Shown: one piece after another, positions 22,714 to 31,241 of the stretch
How the letters are laid out: each line of letters begins with the position of its first letter
Position numbering within the stretch: position 1 is the stretch's first letter
Assembly (NCBI GenBank): GCA_944364655.1
Contig: CALVWG010000039.1
Coordinates: 1-34,941, forward strand
Direction: 5' to 3'
From: an uncultured Bacilli bacterium
GTDB taxonomy: Bacteria; Bacillota_I; Bacilli_A; RF39; UBA660
Length of the DNA: 34,941 nucleotides
Notes under the pieces: generated by a model
Database searches by the model: none
Seen by the model: only the letters and a program-made list of their open reading frames with translations
What the model was told of the DNA's origin: nothing
Made by a program: the position numbers and the translations under genes

Positions 22714-25092
22714 ATGATATTTTTAAAAATGACTCCTTTAGAAATAATTGATTATGCAAGGAAAAGTGAAGCAAATGATATTATTGATGCACTTAAAAGT
22801 GATATATCAGAAGAATTATTTAAATTGATTTTTTTTAATATAAAAGATGAAATTAAAGATAAGTTATTAGATGATGATTTAATTCTTTCTAAAATAATTT
22901 TAATGGTTAAAAATAATTCAAAAACCAAAGTATTAAAAAATTTTAGTAATAGTTTTATTTTACAATTATTATCCAAAGTTAATGAAAAAGATTTAGCTTT
23001 AATAGTAAATGCTTTACCGGAAGATAAATTGCAAAATATTATTGATTTTATAAATAAAATTTTAGAAAATAAAGAATCAAATTGTAATAAAGATGCTTTA
23101 TGTAAATTAAAAGAAAAATTAATTATGCTAAATTATAATTATGATTTATATATAAAATACGGTTTAAAAATGAAAACTGTTGTTGATGAAAATGTTTTAA
23201 TTATAGAAGGAAAATATAAATTTCCATACGATTTTTTATTAAAAATTAATGACAAAAGAATAAATAAACTTTTAGAAATTGCCAAATTAACAAATCCTGG
23301 AGAAAGTGATGCAATTATCTTTTTTTCAATAATAAAAATGTATTTAATATTTGGCTATGATAATGTATATAAAATTCTGCAAAACAAATTCACTTATAGA
23401 ACAGAAGCATCAATTATTAGATACGCAGAAGCAAATTTTGTGGATTTACGAAGACAATTTAGATTAGAAAATCAAGCATTATTTTATAGTTATGATTTAG
23501 CAACTAAAGCTTTTGAAGCACTAAAGAATAAAGACCTTGATTTCTTTAGACCTTATGTAAGAGAACAAGATGAGCAGTCATTTAAAAATTTTATCCAAAA
23601 TTTAGAAATAATTTTTCAAAAATTTTCAACTAACAAAAATGAAAAAATTCTTAGAAATATTTTTGAACAATTATTTAAAACTGAAATTATTGAAAGAGAA
23701 AAAAATTTAAAGGAAAGATATATAAAAAATATGCTTCAAAAATATAATTTAAATGCTAAGAGAAATCCAATTGGAATTGCAGAATTATATAGAATATTTG
23801 CAAATGTAAATATAAGTAGATTTAAACTGGATGATAGTGGAAAAATTATATTAGATAAAACTTTAAATCGTTTTTTACTCGGTAATGCTAAAACAGACAA
23901 TGATGCATTACTAAGATTAGTTTTTAACAAAGATGCTTTTGGATTGAATACTACTTTAGATGATGTTATAAATGATTTTTCTAAAATTAGCTACATGATT
24001 TATCATAACAAAAACTTATCTTTGAATTCAATTTTAGATGTAATAGATGTTTGTAAAGCTAAATCGTTTAATCTTCTACCAAATGAAAAAGGTATGACTT
24101 TAGATACTGTTTCTGAAATAATGAAATCGTTAAAGCATTGTACAGAAAGTAAAGAAGAATTGTTTAGAAGAGCTAGAAAACTTTATGTTGAAAGTCAAAG
24201 CAAAGTAGCTTCTTCAATTCCTTTAATTAATGGAATTTCAAAAAGTGATATTAAATATAATGTTATAAATTTTGATAATGCAGAATTGTTAACTTTAGGA
24301 ATTAATGCTGGTTGCTGCCTTAAAGTTGGTGGAAAAGGTGAAGAATTTTTAAATTATTTAATGAAAAGTCCACACGGTTATATTATAACTTTACAAGACG
24401 AAAATAATAATATATTTATTTGTCCTTTTATTCGAAATGGCAATGGCGTTTTTGGAAATGGATTAGATCCCGCACCTTATGATAGAAACTTAAGTGACAG
24501 ATTATTAGAAACCTTAAAAGAAATTGGTCAAAATATGATTTCAAAAAGTTATGATGATGAAAAAATAGAATTTGTGACAATAACTGATTTACATCTTGAA
24601 GAATTTTTAAAAGAAAAGAATCTTCCACGGTTTAAAGTTGATAAATATCTACCCCTTGACGCAGTTTTCTATTCAGATTACCATAAAAAGGATAAAATAA
24701 ATTATATTGTTGCGGCAATTTCATCAAATGTAGTACACAAAAGCTACGAACCAAAAAAATTATTTTATGAAGAACGCAAAGAGCCTTTCATTTTCGATTC
24801 TAGTAATAATGATAAAGAAAGAATTGAACAACTAATAAATTCAATAAATTATTCTTCTATTTCATTTCAGCATGATTTAACAGAAACGCAAAAAAATAGA
24901 CAAAGAAGAAACTATAAATATTTAAACGTTGCTGATTTTAATTTTATAATTGGAAATAAAGATTGGTTTATTGGAATAAAAGATTTTGAAACTATAAGTG
25001 TAGTTTTACCATATGATTTTAGAGCTAGAAATGAATATTTTAAGGCTCTAGAAGATATTAAAGAAAAATACAGTGAGCCAATGAGGAGGTAA
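22714..25092 (+). CDS. Large unknown protein, 792 aa, CC-x-GG-x-GE domain
   Basis: No family assigned with confidence. The N-terminal ~500 residues are helix-rich and charged, with repeat-like segments (LLSKVNEKDLALIVNALPED) that could form a HEAT-like solenoid. Residues ~523-575 hold a distinct motif: LTLGINAGCCLKVGGKGEEF, then GYIITLQDENNNIF, then NGNGVFGNGLD. This recalls a GNAT-like domain in large uncharacterised proteins with T-x-CC-x3-GG-x-GE, but I cannot verify it. No signal peptide or membrane segment. GAGGTGAAAG precedes the ATG. It heads a tight string with a cold-shock-like protein, an MGMT-like protein and a transglutaminase-like gene, gaps 1-7 bp or overlapping, so it is probably co-expressed with them. 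Confidence 0.65.
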   Translation: MIFLKMTPLEIIDYARKSEANDIIDALKSDISEELFKLIFFNIKDEIKDKLLDDDLILSKIILMVKNNSKTKVLKNFSNSFILQLLSKVNEKDLALIVNALPEDKLQNIIDFINKILENKESNCNKDALCKLKEKLIMLNYNYDLYIKYGLKMKTVVDENVLIIEGKYKFPYDFLLKINDKRINKLLEIAKLTNPGESDAIIFFSIIKMYLIFGYDNVYKILQNKFTYRTEASIIRYAEANFVDLRRQFRLENQALFYSYDLATKAFEALKNKDLDFFRPYVREQDEQSFKNFIQNLEIIFQKFSTNKNEKILRNIFEQLFKTEIIEREKNLKERYIKNMLQKYNLNAKRNPIGIAELYRIFANVNISRFKLDDSGKIILDKTLNRFLLGNAKTDNDALLRLVFNKDAFGLNTTLDDVINDFSKISYMIYHNKNLSLNSILDVIDVCKAKSFNLLPNEKGMTLDTVSEIMKSLKHCTESKEELFRRARKLYVESQSKVASSIPLINGISKSDIKYNVINFDNAELLTLGINAGCCLKVGGKGEEFLNYLMKSPHGYIITLQDENNNIFICPFIRNGNGVFGNGLDPAPYDRNLSDRLLETLKEIGQNMISKSYDDEKIEFVTITDLHLEEFLKEKNLPRFKVDKYLPLDAVFYSDYHKKDKINYIVAAISSNVVHKSYEPKKLFYEERKEPFIFDSSNNDKERIEQLINSINYSSISFQHDLTETQKNRQRRNYKYLNVADFNFIIGNKDWFIGIKDFETISVVLPYDFRARNEYFKALEDIKEKYSEPMRR

Positions 25093-25093
25093 T

Positions 25094-25291
25094 ATGGAAC
25101 TAATAGGTATTATCAAAGAATTAATAAATAATTCTTATGGATTTATAGAAGCAGATAAAGTTATGTACTATTTTGACAGATCTGATTTGATTTATAATTT
25201 TGAATTACATGTGGGCTTAAAAGTTATTTTTAAACCAATGATTATTAATAAAATAAATAAGGCAATTTTAATAGAAAAGATAAATGGTTAG
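25094..25291 (+). CDS. Cold-shock-domain-like small protein
   Basis: A 65-residue protein with a cold-shock/OB pattern: GIIKELINNSYGFIEAD (compare G-x-V-K-F-x6-GFI), YYFDRSDL (compare VFFHxSDI), and GLKVIFKP (compare GxxVxFxv). The aromatic nucleic-acid-binding residues are partly kept. Single-stranded nucleic acid binding is likely. It starts one base after the upstream stop with GAGGAGG as ribosome binding site. It overlaps the next gene by eight bases. Confidence 0.7.
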   Translation: MELIGIIKELINNSYGFIEADKVMYYFDRSDLIYNFELHVGLKVIFKPMIINKINKAILIEKING

Positions 25292-25604
25292 AATAATGCA
25301 AGAAAAAGTTTATGAAATAGTTAAACAAATACCATATGGTAAAGTATCAACTTATTCGCAAATAGCTGAAAAATTAGGTAACAAAAAATTAGCAAGGGTA
25401 GTTGGCAATATTCTTCATAATAATCCTGATGAAAAAAATATTTTTTGTTATAAAATTGTAAATAGTAAAGGATATCTTGCTAAAAACTATGCTTTTGGCG
25501 GAATTGAAAAACAAAAAAGAAGACTAGAAAGCGAAAACATAAAAGTAGTAAATAATAAAGTTGATTTGAAAATTTATTTATGGGAAAATGATGAGTGTAG
25601 GTGA
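25284..25604 (+). CDS. MGMT/ATL-like alkyltransferase with altered PCHR motif
   Basis: A 106-residue protein matching the C-terminal DNA-binding/active-site domain of O6-alkylguanine-DNA alkyltransferases: VYEIVKQIPYGKVSTYSQIA (helix-turn-helix), GNKKLARVVGNIL with the arginine finger position, NNP, and NSKGYLAKNYAFGGIEKQK. The active-site PCHR is FCYK here: the cysteine (C55) stays, but the His that activates it is Tyr. ATL proteins lose the Cys, so this is neither standard MGMT nor standard ATL; repair activity is uncertain. Start 25284 is used, although ATG 25296 is also possible. Neither has a strong ribosome binding site. Confidence 0.75.
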   Translation: MVRIMQEKVYEIVKQIPYGKVSTYSQIAEKLGNKKLARVVGNILHNNPDEKNIFCYKIVNSKGYLAKNYAFGGIEKQKRRLESENIKVVNNKVDLKIYLWENDECR

Positions 25605-25610
25605 ATAAAA

Positions 25611-26324
25611 ATGTTTGAATTAAAAAGTAAAACTTTAACAGAATATTATGGAAAAGTACCAAGAAACTACGATTTAAAATTTTTACATTATCAGATTGAC
25701 TTAGCGAATTTAAATCCTTTAGAATTAGAATTTTTAAGTAAAGATTTGGATAAAATTTTTGAACATATTGGCAAAAAATATTTTAAAATATACTTTTCAA
25801 ATTTAACAACATTAAAAAATGTCATGAAAAATACAGCAATTATCTCAAAATATCAAAAATTTATTTATGTAAAAATAAGAAGTGAAGGCGAATTTTTAGA
25901 ATTAAAAAATGATATAAAATGCTTAAATGTAAAAATAATTGTTGAATTAAAAGATTTAAATATTTTTTTAAACCATATTGATATTCCGTATGAATTAATT
26001 GTGCAAATAAATACAGTTAAAGAACTTCCACATCAAGCTTTAGAAAATTTAAGAAAAAGGTTTGATATTAAACAAATTTTAGTTGGGCAAATATGTTATT
26101 TATCCAATTATTTCTTACCTTTTCTTAAAAAAATGGCAAATGAATTTAATATTAATCCCAGCGATTATTTAGAAATAGAAAAAAACGTTTTAATATCTAA
26201 TGATTTTTATAGTATAGATGATTATAAAAGAGTATTAAAAGAATTAAAAAAGTTAATTTTAGAAACAACAGATAAAAATAGTGAATATAAAAATTTTCAA
26301 ATAGTATATGAAAAAAATTGCTAA
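25611..26324 (+). CDS. Upstream part of a frameshift-split transglutaminase-like gene
   Basis: A 237-residue frame with no family name I can give. It is charged and alternates strands and helices (KCLNVKIIVELKDLNIF). Its C-terminal stretch EYKNFQIVYEK has the style of the helix that precedes transglutaminase-like cores, and then the frame ends a few codons later at TAA 26322-26324. The next frame (from 26308) continues with KIAKEISYNWAG, the natural sequel. The two frames meet at A7 (26311-26317). Removal of one A would give a single protein of about 361 residues. The gene starts seven bases after the MGMT-like stop. Confidence 0.6.
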   Translation: MFELKSKTLTEYYGKVPRNYDLKFLHYQIDLANLNPLELEFLSKDLDKIFEHIGKKYFKIYFSNLTTLKNVMKNTAIISKYQKFIYVKIRSEGEFLELKNDIKCLNVKIIVELKDLNIFLNHIDIPYELIVQINTVKELPHQALENLRKRFDIKQILVGQICYLSNYFLPFLKKMANEFNINPSDYLEIEKNVLISNDFYSIDDYKRVLKELKKLILETTDKNSEYKNFQIVYEKNC

Positions 26325-26697
26325 AGAAATCTCTTATAATTGGGCTGGTTTAGAAAATGATACTTTAGAAAATCAAAATTTAATTGGTGGGTTATTTAGT
26401 AAAACCTGTGTTTGTGAAGGGTTTACTAAAATTTTACAACAAGCTTTAAGTTTAATTAATATTTCTTCTATTGTTGTAGGGGGAAACAGCCCAAAAGAAG
26501 ATGGTGGTCATTTATGGAATCAAGTAAAGATAGAAGGCAATTGGTATAATACTGATATAAGTAAAGATTCTTTATTAGTTCACAATCAAAAAGATTTTGA
26601 GAACTGTTTGGTAAGTGATCAATTTGCCTTTTTTACTAATTACCCCATAGCTAATGAGTGTCCAAATTCCTATGAAAATAATTTGAAATTAAAATAG
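26308..26697 (+). CDS. Transglutaminase-like catalytic part (C/H/D) in shifted frame
   Basis: A 129-residue frame carrying an intact transglutaminase-like triad: C36 in CVCEGFTKILQQ, H68 in DGGHLWNQVKIEG, and D83 in WYNTDISKD. This is the common bacterial form (C-x-G, H-x-WN, W-x-x-D). As written it starts at ATG 26308 inside the end of the upstream frame without a ribosome binding site. That suggests translational coupling, RNA-polymerase slippage on A7, or a recent frameshift of one ancestral gene. The core before the cysteine is short for a stand-alone enzyme, which supports the fusion reading. An intrinsic terminator follows at once. Confidence 0.7.
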   Translation: MKKIAKEISYNWAGLENDTLENQNLIGGLFSKTCVCEGFTKILQQALSLINISSIVVGGNSPKEDGGHLWNQVKIEGNWYNTDISKDSLLVHNQKDFENCLVSDQFAFFTNYPIANECPNSYENNLKLK

Positions 26698-26716
26698 ATT
26701 AAATATCTATTTTTTT
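26692..26716 (+). terminator. Intrinsic terminator of the 22714-26697 gene string
   Basis: AAATAGAT (26692-26699) and ATCTATTT (26705-26712) pair across TAAAT and run into T residues. The TAG stop lies in the left arm. Confidence 0.75.
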
Positions 26717-26779
26717 AATTGCATTTGATAAATTGATTTGTTAGAATAATTTAGAAACAAAAGTGGGGGGAGTTAATTT

Positions 26780-29665
26780 ATGAAAAAATATTTAGAAAAA
26801 TTTATTAAATTGTTTTTAGTGCTTTTAATAACATTGCAAATATATCTACCAGTTTATTTAGTTGATGCAGTAGAATTTCCAGAAGTAATTAAAGTGCCAG
26901 AAGTTAGCAAAGGAAATTTAAACGCTGAAGGAAAATATGAAATTTTATTAACGGATATAAATCCAACAGGTTACAGTGCTGATACATATTTAAAAAATGT
27001 AAATCTTAATAATGAACCATTACAAATAATAAATGGTAATGATTTTGAAACCCAACAAAACGGCATTTTTACGAAAGCTAATTCGAGTTTTTTCTACACA
27101 GATGTACAAGAACAGGGTTATGAATTTTTTGAAGCTTATGTTGGCTTAGACAAAAGTTCATTAAATACAGATGCTTCAATTACTTTTTATATTTATTTAG
27201 ATGGCGTTTTGGCATATGAAAGTAAAGAAATAAAAAGTGGAAGCAAAATAGAACATATTTATTTGGATATTAGTAAATCAAAAGTTATTCAATTAGTTGT
27301 TAAAAACAATAATAATTCAAAATATAATTACGGTGTTTGGGGAAATGCTAAGTTTATTAAAAGTGCCGCATCACCTTATTTAAAAGTAGCTGATTTAGAA
27401 TTTAATTTACCAGCACAAGTTACAGAAAGTAATATTTTAGAATATGTAAAAGCTTACAGTGTATCTGGCAAAAATTTACATGATGATATAGTTTATAAAA
27501 CAGATTACAAAGAAGGGCTTACTGGAAATTTTACAGTTACTTATACGGTTACAGATGAATTTGGCAATAAAAGAACTAGAACAGTTAGTATGATTGTAAC
27601 CGGAGAAGATTATAGCCACGAATTATCCTTAGATAGATTAAAAAAGCCTTGGGCATCTTACTTATATCATGGTAGAAATACTCTTAGTATTGAAGGTCAA
27701 AAAGCTTGGGATGTTATCCTAAAAGAAGTTTTAGATTTTAAAGCAAACAAATGGAAGCAAGTTAATAGATGGGGAACAGATTGCTATCTAATAGATATTG
27801 ATTTACAAGCTTTAAATATTTTTGTTTCAAAAGAAGAATTAACTAATTTAGTTTACATGTTTCAAGATGATGAACCTCGTTCATTTATTCTTCCTGATTG
27901 GGATACAGTTTTAACAATGAACAATGGATTAGTTTCTCATGTAAATATATATGCTCGTAAAAATTTAGCTGATAATCAAGATTATTGGTTAGAAAAAATA
28001 GAAGCTAACACTGTCAATATGCTATCTGAAAGTAAAGAAGATATGAATGAGGCTCAAAGAGTATACTACGTTTTAAAAAAATATGCTGGCTGGATTCAGT
28101 ACACAAGTGGCCAACAATTACATGAAGCATTAGGCTTAGGTCATTCTGTCTGTGGCGGTAATGCAAGAGGTACAGTTTTCTTAACCGAAAGATTAGGCGT
28201 AAAAAGTGTTTTTGGTCGAAGTGGCCCTCATGCTTGGACTTATACAAAATTATATAATTATGATGCTTGGTTTAAAAATGATTTATTAGCAGGACCAGCT
28301 ATTTTGGTAGATGCTAATTCTAGCAAACATAACATGCTTGTCGGAGGCAATTATTTAAATAGACATTATGAATGGTTTTCTTTTAGTGATAAAGATTATC
28401 CAAGAGAAAAATTTAAATATCCTTCAGTTTGGCTTACTTTAGATAATTCAAATATTTTAGTTCTTCCTAAAAACAAACCTTACAATTTACTTGATAACGT
28501 TGTTGATTTTGGAAGTATTTATGAAGACAATTTAGTCAAAGAAGATATAAATATTACAATAACAAAACTTGACGAATTTGGTAATGTTGTAACTTCTAAT
28601 TGGGAAGGACTTAAAGAATCATCTGATGGTTCTGATTTAAAAGCAGGGGATTATATAGTAACTTATACATTAATTTCAAATAAATTAGAGGCAACAGCTA
28701 CCAAAAAAGTCCGAGTTACAAGTGGTGAAGAAGATTTTTTGAAGTTAAAAGATTCTATTAATAAAGAAGGTAACATTAAAGAAAATGAATTAGTTGGTTT
28801 ATGGAATGGTACAGAAGAAAAATGGTATCAAGATGCAATTGAAACATATGAAAATGCTAGTATTTCATTTGATTTAAGTAAGGACGATTATCGTTATTTG
28901 AATTTTGATTTTGGTATTAAAAATAGTGTTCGTGAAAATACAAGTTATGGTTTTTATGGCAAAGTTATGATAGAAGTAGTAATTGATGATAAAGTAATTT
29001 ATACAAGTTCTATTTTAGGATGGAAAGATCATTACGAAACTATAACTTTGCAAATTCCTGAAAATTCAGCAAATTTAAAACTAAATGTTTTAGCTAAAGG
29101 AGACGGTAATAATCACGCGGCAATTGGTAATTTAGCATTAATTGTTGATGATGGAAGTGTTGAAGAAATTATTGAAGAAGAACCAGAAAAGCCAGTAGAA
29201 CCGCCTGTAGAGGAAAATCCAGACATTCCAGAAAATCCATCAATTGAAGAAAAACCAGAAGTTCCAGAAAATCCGACTATTGATAGTCCTTCTGAAAATA
29301 CCAATGAAGATAAACAAGAAGAACAATCAAATGAAATAGATCAATTACCAGAAACAAATAATTCCCCTTTAGAAAATTCAGATAATAATCTTGAAAATGA
29401 AGTAGAAAATAATGAAAACAATTCTGCAAATAATGCAAACGATAATCAAAACCAAGAAAAAGACGAAAATATATCAGAAGAAGATGAAACAGTTAATAGT
29501 TCTAATAATAATCAATTTGATTCTTCTTCATCAACTGAAGTAAAAAAAGATCTTCAAAATAATTTTTATAATAATATTTTCACAATTATAATTATTGGAA
29601 TCGCTGTTGTAAGCGCACTATTGATAATAATTATTTTAAGAAGAAAAAAGAGTAGCAATTACTAA
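26780..29665 (+). CDS. Secreted, membrane-anchored transglutaminase-like surface protein
   Basis: A 961-residue extracellular protein. An N-terminal signal sequence (about 1-31, FLVLLITLQIYLPVYLVDA) is followed by an NPCBM-like carbohydrate-binding region (about 45-195). A bacterial Ig-like domain follows (FTVTYTVTDEFGNKRTR). The transglutaminase-like core has C458 in GHSVCGGNARG, H484 in SGPHAWTYTK and D511 in ILVDANSS. A short Ig-like stretch and a second NPCBM-like domain come next (about 670-795). A Pro/Glu- then Asn-rich spacer (about 800-920) leads to a C-terminal helix and RRKK stop-transfer. LPETN occurs in the spacer, but too far from the helix to be a sortase site. The fold suggests a wall- or glycan-binding enzyme acting on surface proteins or mucus. 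GGGGGGAG precedes the ATG. Confidence 0.82.
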   Translation: MKKYLEKFIKLFLVLLITLQIYLPVYLVDAVEFPEVIKVPEVSKGNLNAEGKYEILLTDINPTGYSADTYLKNVNLNNEPLQIINGNDFETQQNGIFTKANSSFFYTDVQEQGYEFFEAYVGLDKSSLNTDASITFYIYLDGVLAYESKEIKSGSKIEHIYLDISKSKVIQLVVKNNNNSKYNYGVWGNAKFIKSAASPYLKVADLEFNLPAQVTESNILEYVKAYSVSGKNLHDDIVYKTDYKEGLTGNFTVTYTVTDEFGNKRTRTVSMIVTGEDYSHELSLDRLKKPWASYLYHGRNTLSIEGQKAWDVILKEVLDFKANKWKQVNRWGTDCYLIDIDLQALNIFVSKEELTNLVYMFQDDEPRSFILPDWDTVLTMNNGLVSHVNIYARKNLADNQDYWLEKIEANTVNMLSESKEDMNEAQRVYYVLKKYAGWIQYTSGQQLHEALGLGHSVCGGNARGTVFLTERLGVKSVFGRSGPHAWTYTKLYNYDAWFKNDLLAGPAILVDANSSKHNMLVGGNYLNRHYEWFSFSDKDYPREKFKYPSVWLTLDNSNILVLPKNKPYNLLDNVVDFGSIYEDNLVKEDINITITKLDEFGNVVTSNWEGLKESSDGSDLKAGDYIVTYTLISNKLEATATKKVRVTSGEEDFLKLKDSINKEGNIKENELVGLWNGTEEKWYQDAIETYENASISFDLSKDDYRYLNFDFGIKNSVRENTSYGFYGKVMIEVVIDDKVIYTSSILGWKDHYETITLQIPENSANLKLNVLAKGDGNNHAAIGNLALIVDDGSVEEIIEEEPEKPVEPPVEENPDIPENPSIEEKPEVPENPTIDSPSENTNEDKQEEQSNEIDQLPETNNSPLENSDNNLENEVENNENNSANNANDNQNQEKDENISEEDETVNSSNNNQFDSSSSTEVKKDLQNNFYNNIFTIIIIGIAVVSALLIIIILRRKKSSNY

Positions 29666-29684
29666 TTAATATGCTACTTTTTTA
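29651..29684 (+). terminator. Intrinsic terminator after surface protein
   Basis: AGTAGCA (29651-29657) pairs with TGCTACT (29672-29678), followed by T6. The stop codon lies in the loop. Confidence 0.75.
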
Positions 29685-29735
29685 TTAAATAAATTTACTT
29701 AGATAAGAGAATTGCTTTTTATCTTAATTAAAGTC

Positions 29736-29766
29736 TTGACTTAAAGTCCACTTTAACATATATAAT
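29736..29766 (+). promoter_or_regulatory. MerR-type promoter with operator dyad in 19-bp spacer
   Basis: TTGACT (29736-29741) and TATAAT (29761-29766) are separated by 19 bp instead of 17. Between them lies the perfect palindrome TTAAAGTCCACTTTAA (7-bp arms, 29741-29756). A stretched spacer with a centred dyad is the hallmark of promoters that MerR proteins untwist to activate. A merR gene starts 23 bases after the -10, so autoregulation is expected. Confidence 0.88.
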
Positions 29767-29788
29767 AATTATATTAGGAGGTATAATA

Positions 29789-30238
29789 GTGGTGTATAAA
29801 ATTAAAGAAGTAGCTAAAATGTTAGGTGTTAGCACAGCAACTTTAAGATATTACGAACAAGAAGGAATCTTGCCAAACATAAAAAGAGTAAATGGCATTA
29901 GAGTTTTTAATGATGAAGACTTTAAATGGCTAAGAGTTTTGAATTGTATGAAAAAAATTAATATGCCCATAAAAAAAATTAAAGAATATATTGATTTAGC
30001 AATGATGGGAGATTCTACTTTAAAAGAAAGATATCATTTAATATTAGAACAAAAAGAATTTATAAAAGCTGAAATAGCCAAATTAAATAATTGTTTAAAA
30101 GAATTTGAATATAAAGAATGGTATTATAAAACAGCCATCAAAGCTGGTACAGAAGCTGCCGTTAAGAATATGCCAAAAAGTTCTCCTACGTTGGAAATAG
30201 ATGAAATTCCAGTTAAAATTAAAAGAAAGGATTTATAA
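29789..30238 (+). CDS. MerR-family transcriptional regulator
   Basis: A 149-residue regulator. The winged helix-turn-helix at 1-70 has the textbook opening YKIKEVAKMLGVSTATLRYYEQEGIL and RVFNDEDFKWLRVLNCMK. A dimerisation coiled coil follows at about 80-120. The single cysteine after it (in LNNCLKEF) might sense thiol-reactive or electrophilic stress as in the NmlR/AdhR branch, but metal-binding clusters are absent. Start is GTG 29789 (or the adjacent GTG 29792), seven bases after AGGAGG. It overlaps no gene and is followed one base after its stop by a hydrolase ATG. The operator in its own promoter supports self-control of this operon. Confidence 0.92.
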   Translation: MVYKIKEVAKMLGVSTATLRYYEQEGILPNIKRVNGIRVFNDEDFKWLRVLNCMKKINMPIKKIKEYIDLAMMGDSTLKERYHLILEQKEFIKAEIAKLNNCLKEFEYKEWYYKTAIKAGTEAAVKNMPKSSPTLEIDEIPVKIKRKDL

Positions 30239-30239
30239 T

Positions 30240-31229
30240 ATGTTTGAAAATTTAAAATTAGTTGATAAATGGGATAAAACTTTCCCTAAAAGTGAAAAAG
30301 TTAATCATTGTAAAATTACATTTCATAATAGATATGGAATAGAGTTGGTTGCAGATATGTATACACCAAAAAATTATAATGGAAAATTGCCAGCTTTAGC
30401 TATAAGTGGGCCATTCGGAGCTGTAAAAGAACAATGCTTGGGACTGTATGCCCAAACAATGGCAGAAAAAGGATTTTTAACAATTGCTTTTGATCCATCT
30501 TTCACCGGTGAAAGTGGAGGAAATCCAAGAGATATGGCTAGTCCTGATATAAATACTGAAGACTTTCAAGCAGGAGTAGATTATTTAGTAAACCAAAGTA
30601 ATGTTGATCCAGAAAAAATAGGAATAATTGGTATCTGTGGATGGGGAGGCTTGGCTTTAAATGCTGCTGCAATCGATACTAGAATCAAGGCTACAGTTAC
30701 AGTGACGATGTATGATATGTCTAGAGTAAACGCTAATGGTTATTTTGATGCCGAAAATAATGAAGAAGCAAGATACGAAAAAAAGAAGATTTTAAATAAT
30801 CAAAGAACAAAAGATTATCAAAATAATTATTATGAAAAAGCTGGCGGTTGTTTAGAACTACCAATAATGATAGATGTTCCATTTTATGTTAAAGACTACA
30901 GTGAATATTATAAAAAAAGAGGTTATCATGAAAGAAGTGTAAATTCTAATTCAGGCTGGAATAAAATTGGTTGTATGTCTTTTATGGATCAACCGATACT
31001 AAGTTACAGTAATGAAATCAGAAGTGCTGTTTTAATGATTCATGGAGAAAAAGCCCATTCTCTTTATTTTAGTCAGGATGCTTATAATAATATGGTAACT
31101 AATTCTAAATATAAAGATAATAAAAAATTGCTAATTATACCAAATGCCGTTCATACTGATTTGTATGATAATTTAAATTTTATTCCATTTGATGAAATCG
31201 AAAACTTTTTTAAAACATATTTAAAATAA
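30240..31229 (+). CDS. Alpha/beta hydrolase (Cys-nucleophile, dienelactone-hydrolase-like)
   Basis: A 329-residue protein from ATG 30240 with GAAAGGA upstream. The nucleophile elbow is GICGWGG with C133, a cysteine rather than serine. The likely acid/base partners are in MIHGEKAHS (E270) and PNAVHTDLYD (H305). The oxyanion region is ISGPFGAVKEQ. Proteins of this type (GICGWGG with TMYDMSRV following) are widespread and poorly characterised, often encoded near MerR or redox regulators. With its MerR neighbour it probably detoxifies a small reactive ester, lactone or aldehyde; the substrate is unknown. The open frame upstream of 30240 is just the merR tail in another frame. Confidence 0.85.
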   Translation: MFENLKLVDKWDKTFPKSEKVNHCKITFHNRYGIELVADMYTPKNYNGKLPALAISGPFGAVKEQCLGLYAQTMAEKGFLTIAFDPSFTGESGGNPRDMASPDINTEDFQAGVDYLVNQSNVDPEKIGIIGICGWGGLALNAAAIDTRIKATVTVTMYDMSRVNANGYFDAENNEEARYEKKKILNNQRTKDYQNNYYEKAGGCLELPIMIDVPFYVKDYSEYYKKRGYHERSVNSNSGWNKIGCMSFMDQPILSYSNEIRSAVLMIHGEKAHSLYFSQDAYNNMVTNSKYKDNKKLLIIPNAVHTDLYDNLNFIPFDEIENFFKTYLK

Positions 31230-31241
31230 TGTGGTGTCAAA

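Noticed and set aside
29113-29304. Minus-strand frame rich in Gly/Ser/Phe
   Set aside because: It is the shadow of the Pro/Glu repeats in the surface-protein gene; low complexity and no start signals.
29341-29360. LPETN as a sortase anchoring signal in the surface protein
   Set aside because: It is about 85 residues before the C-terminal helix and followed by a hydrophilic spacer; sortase motifs directly precede the helix.
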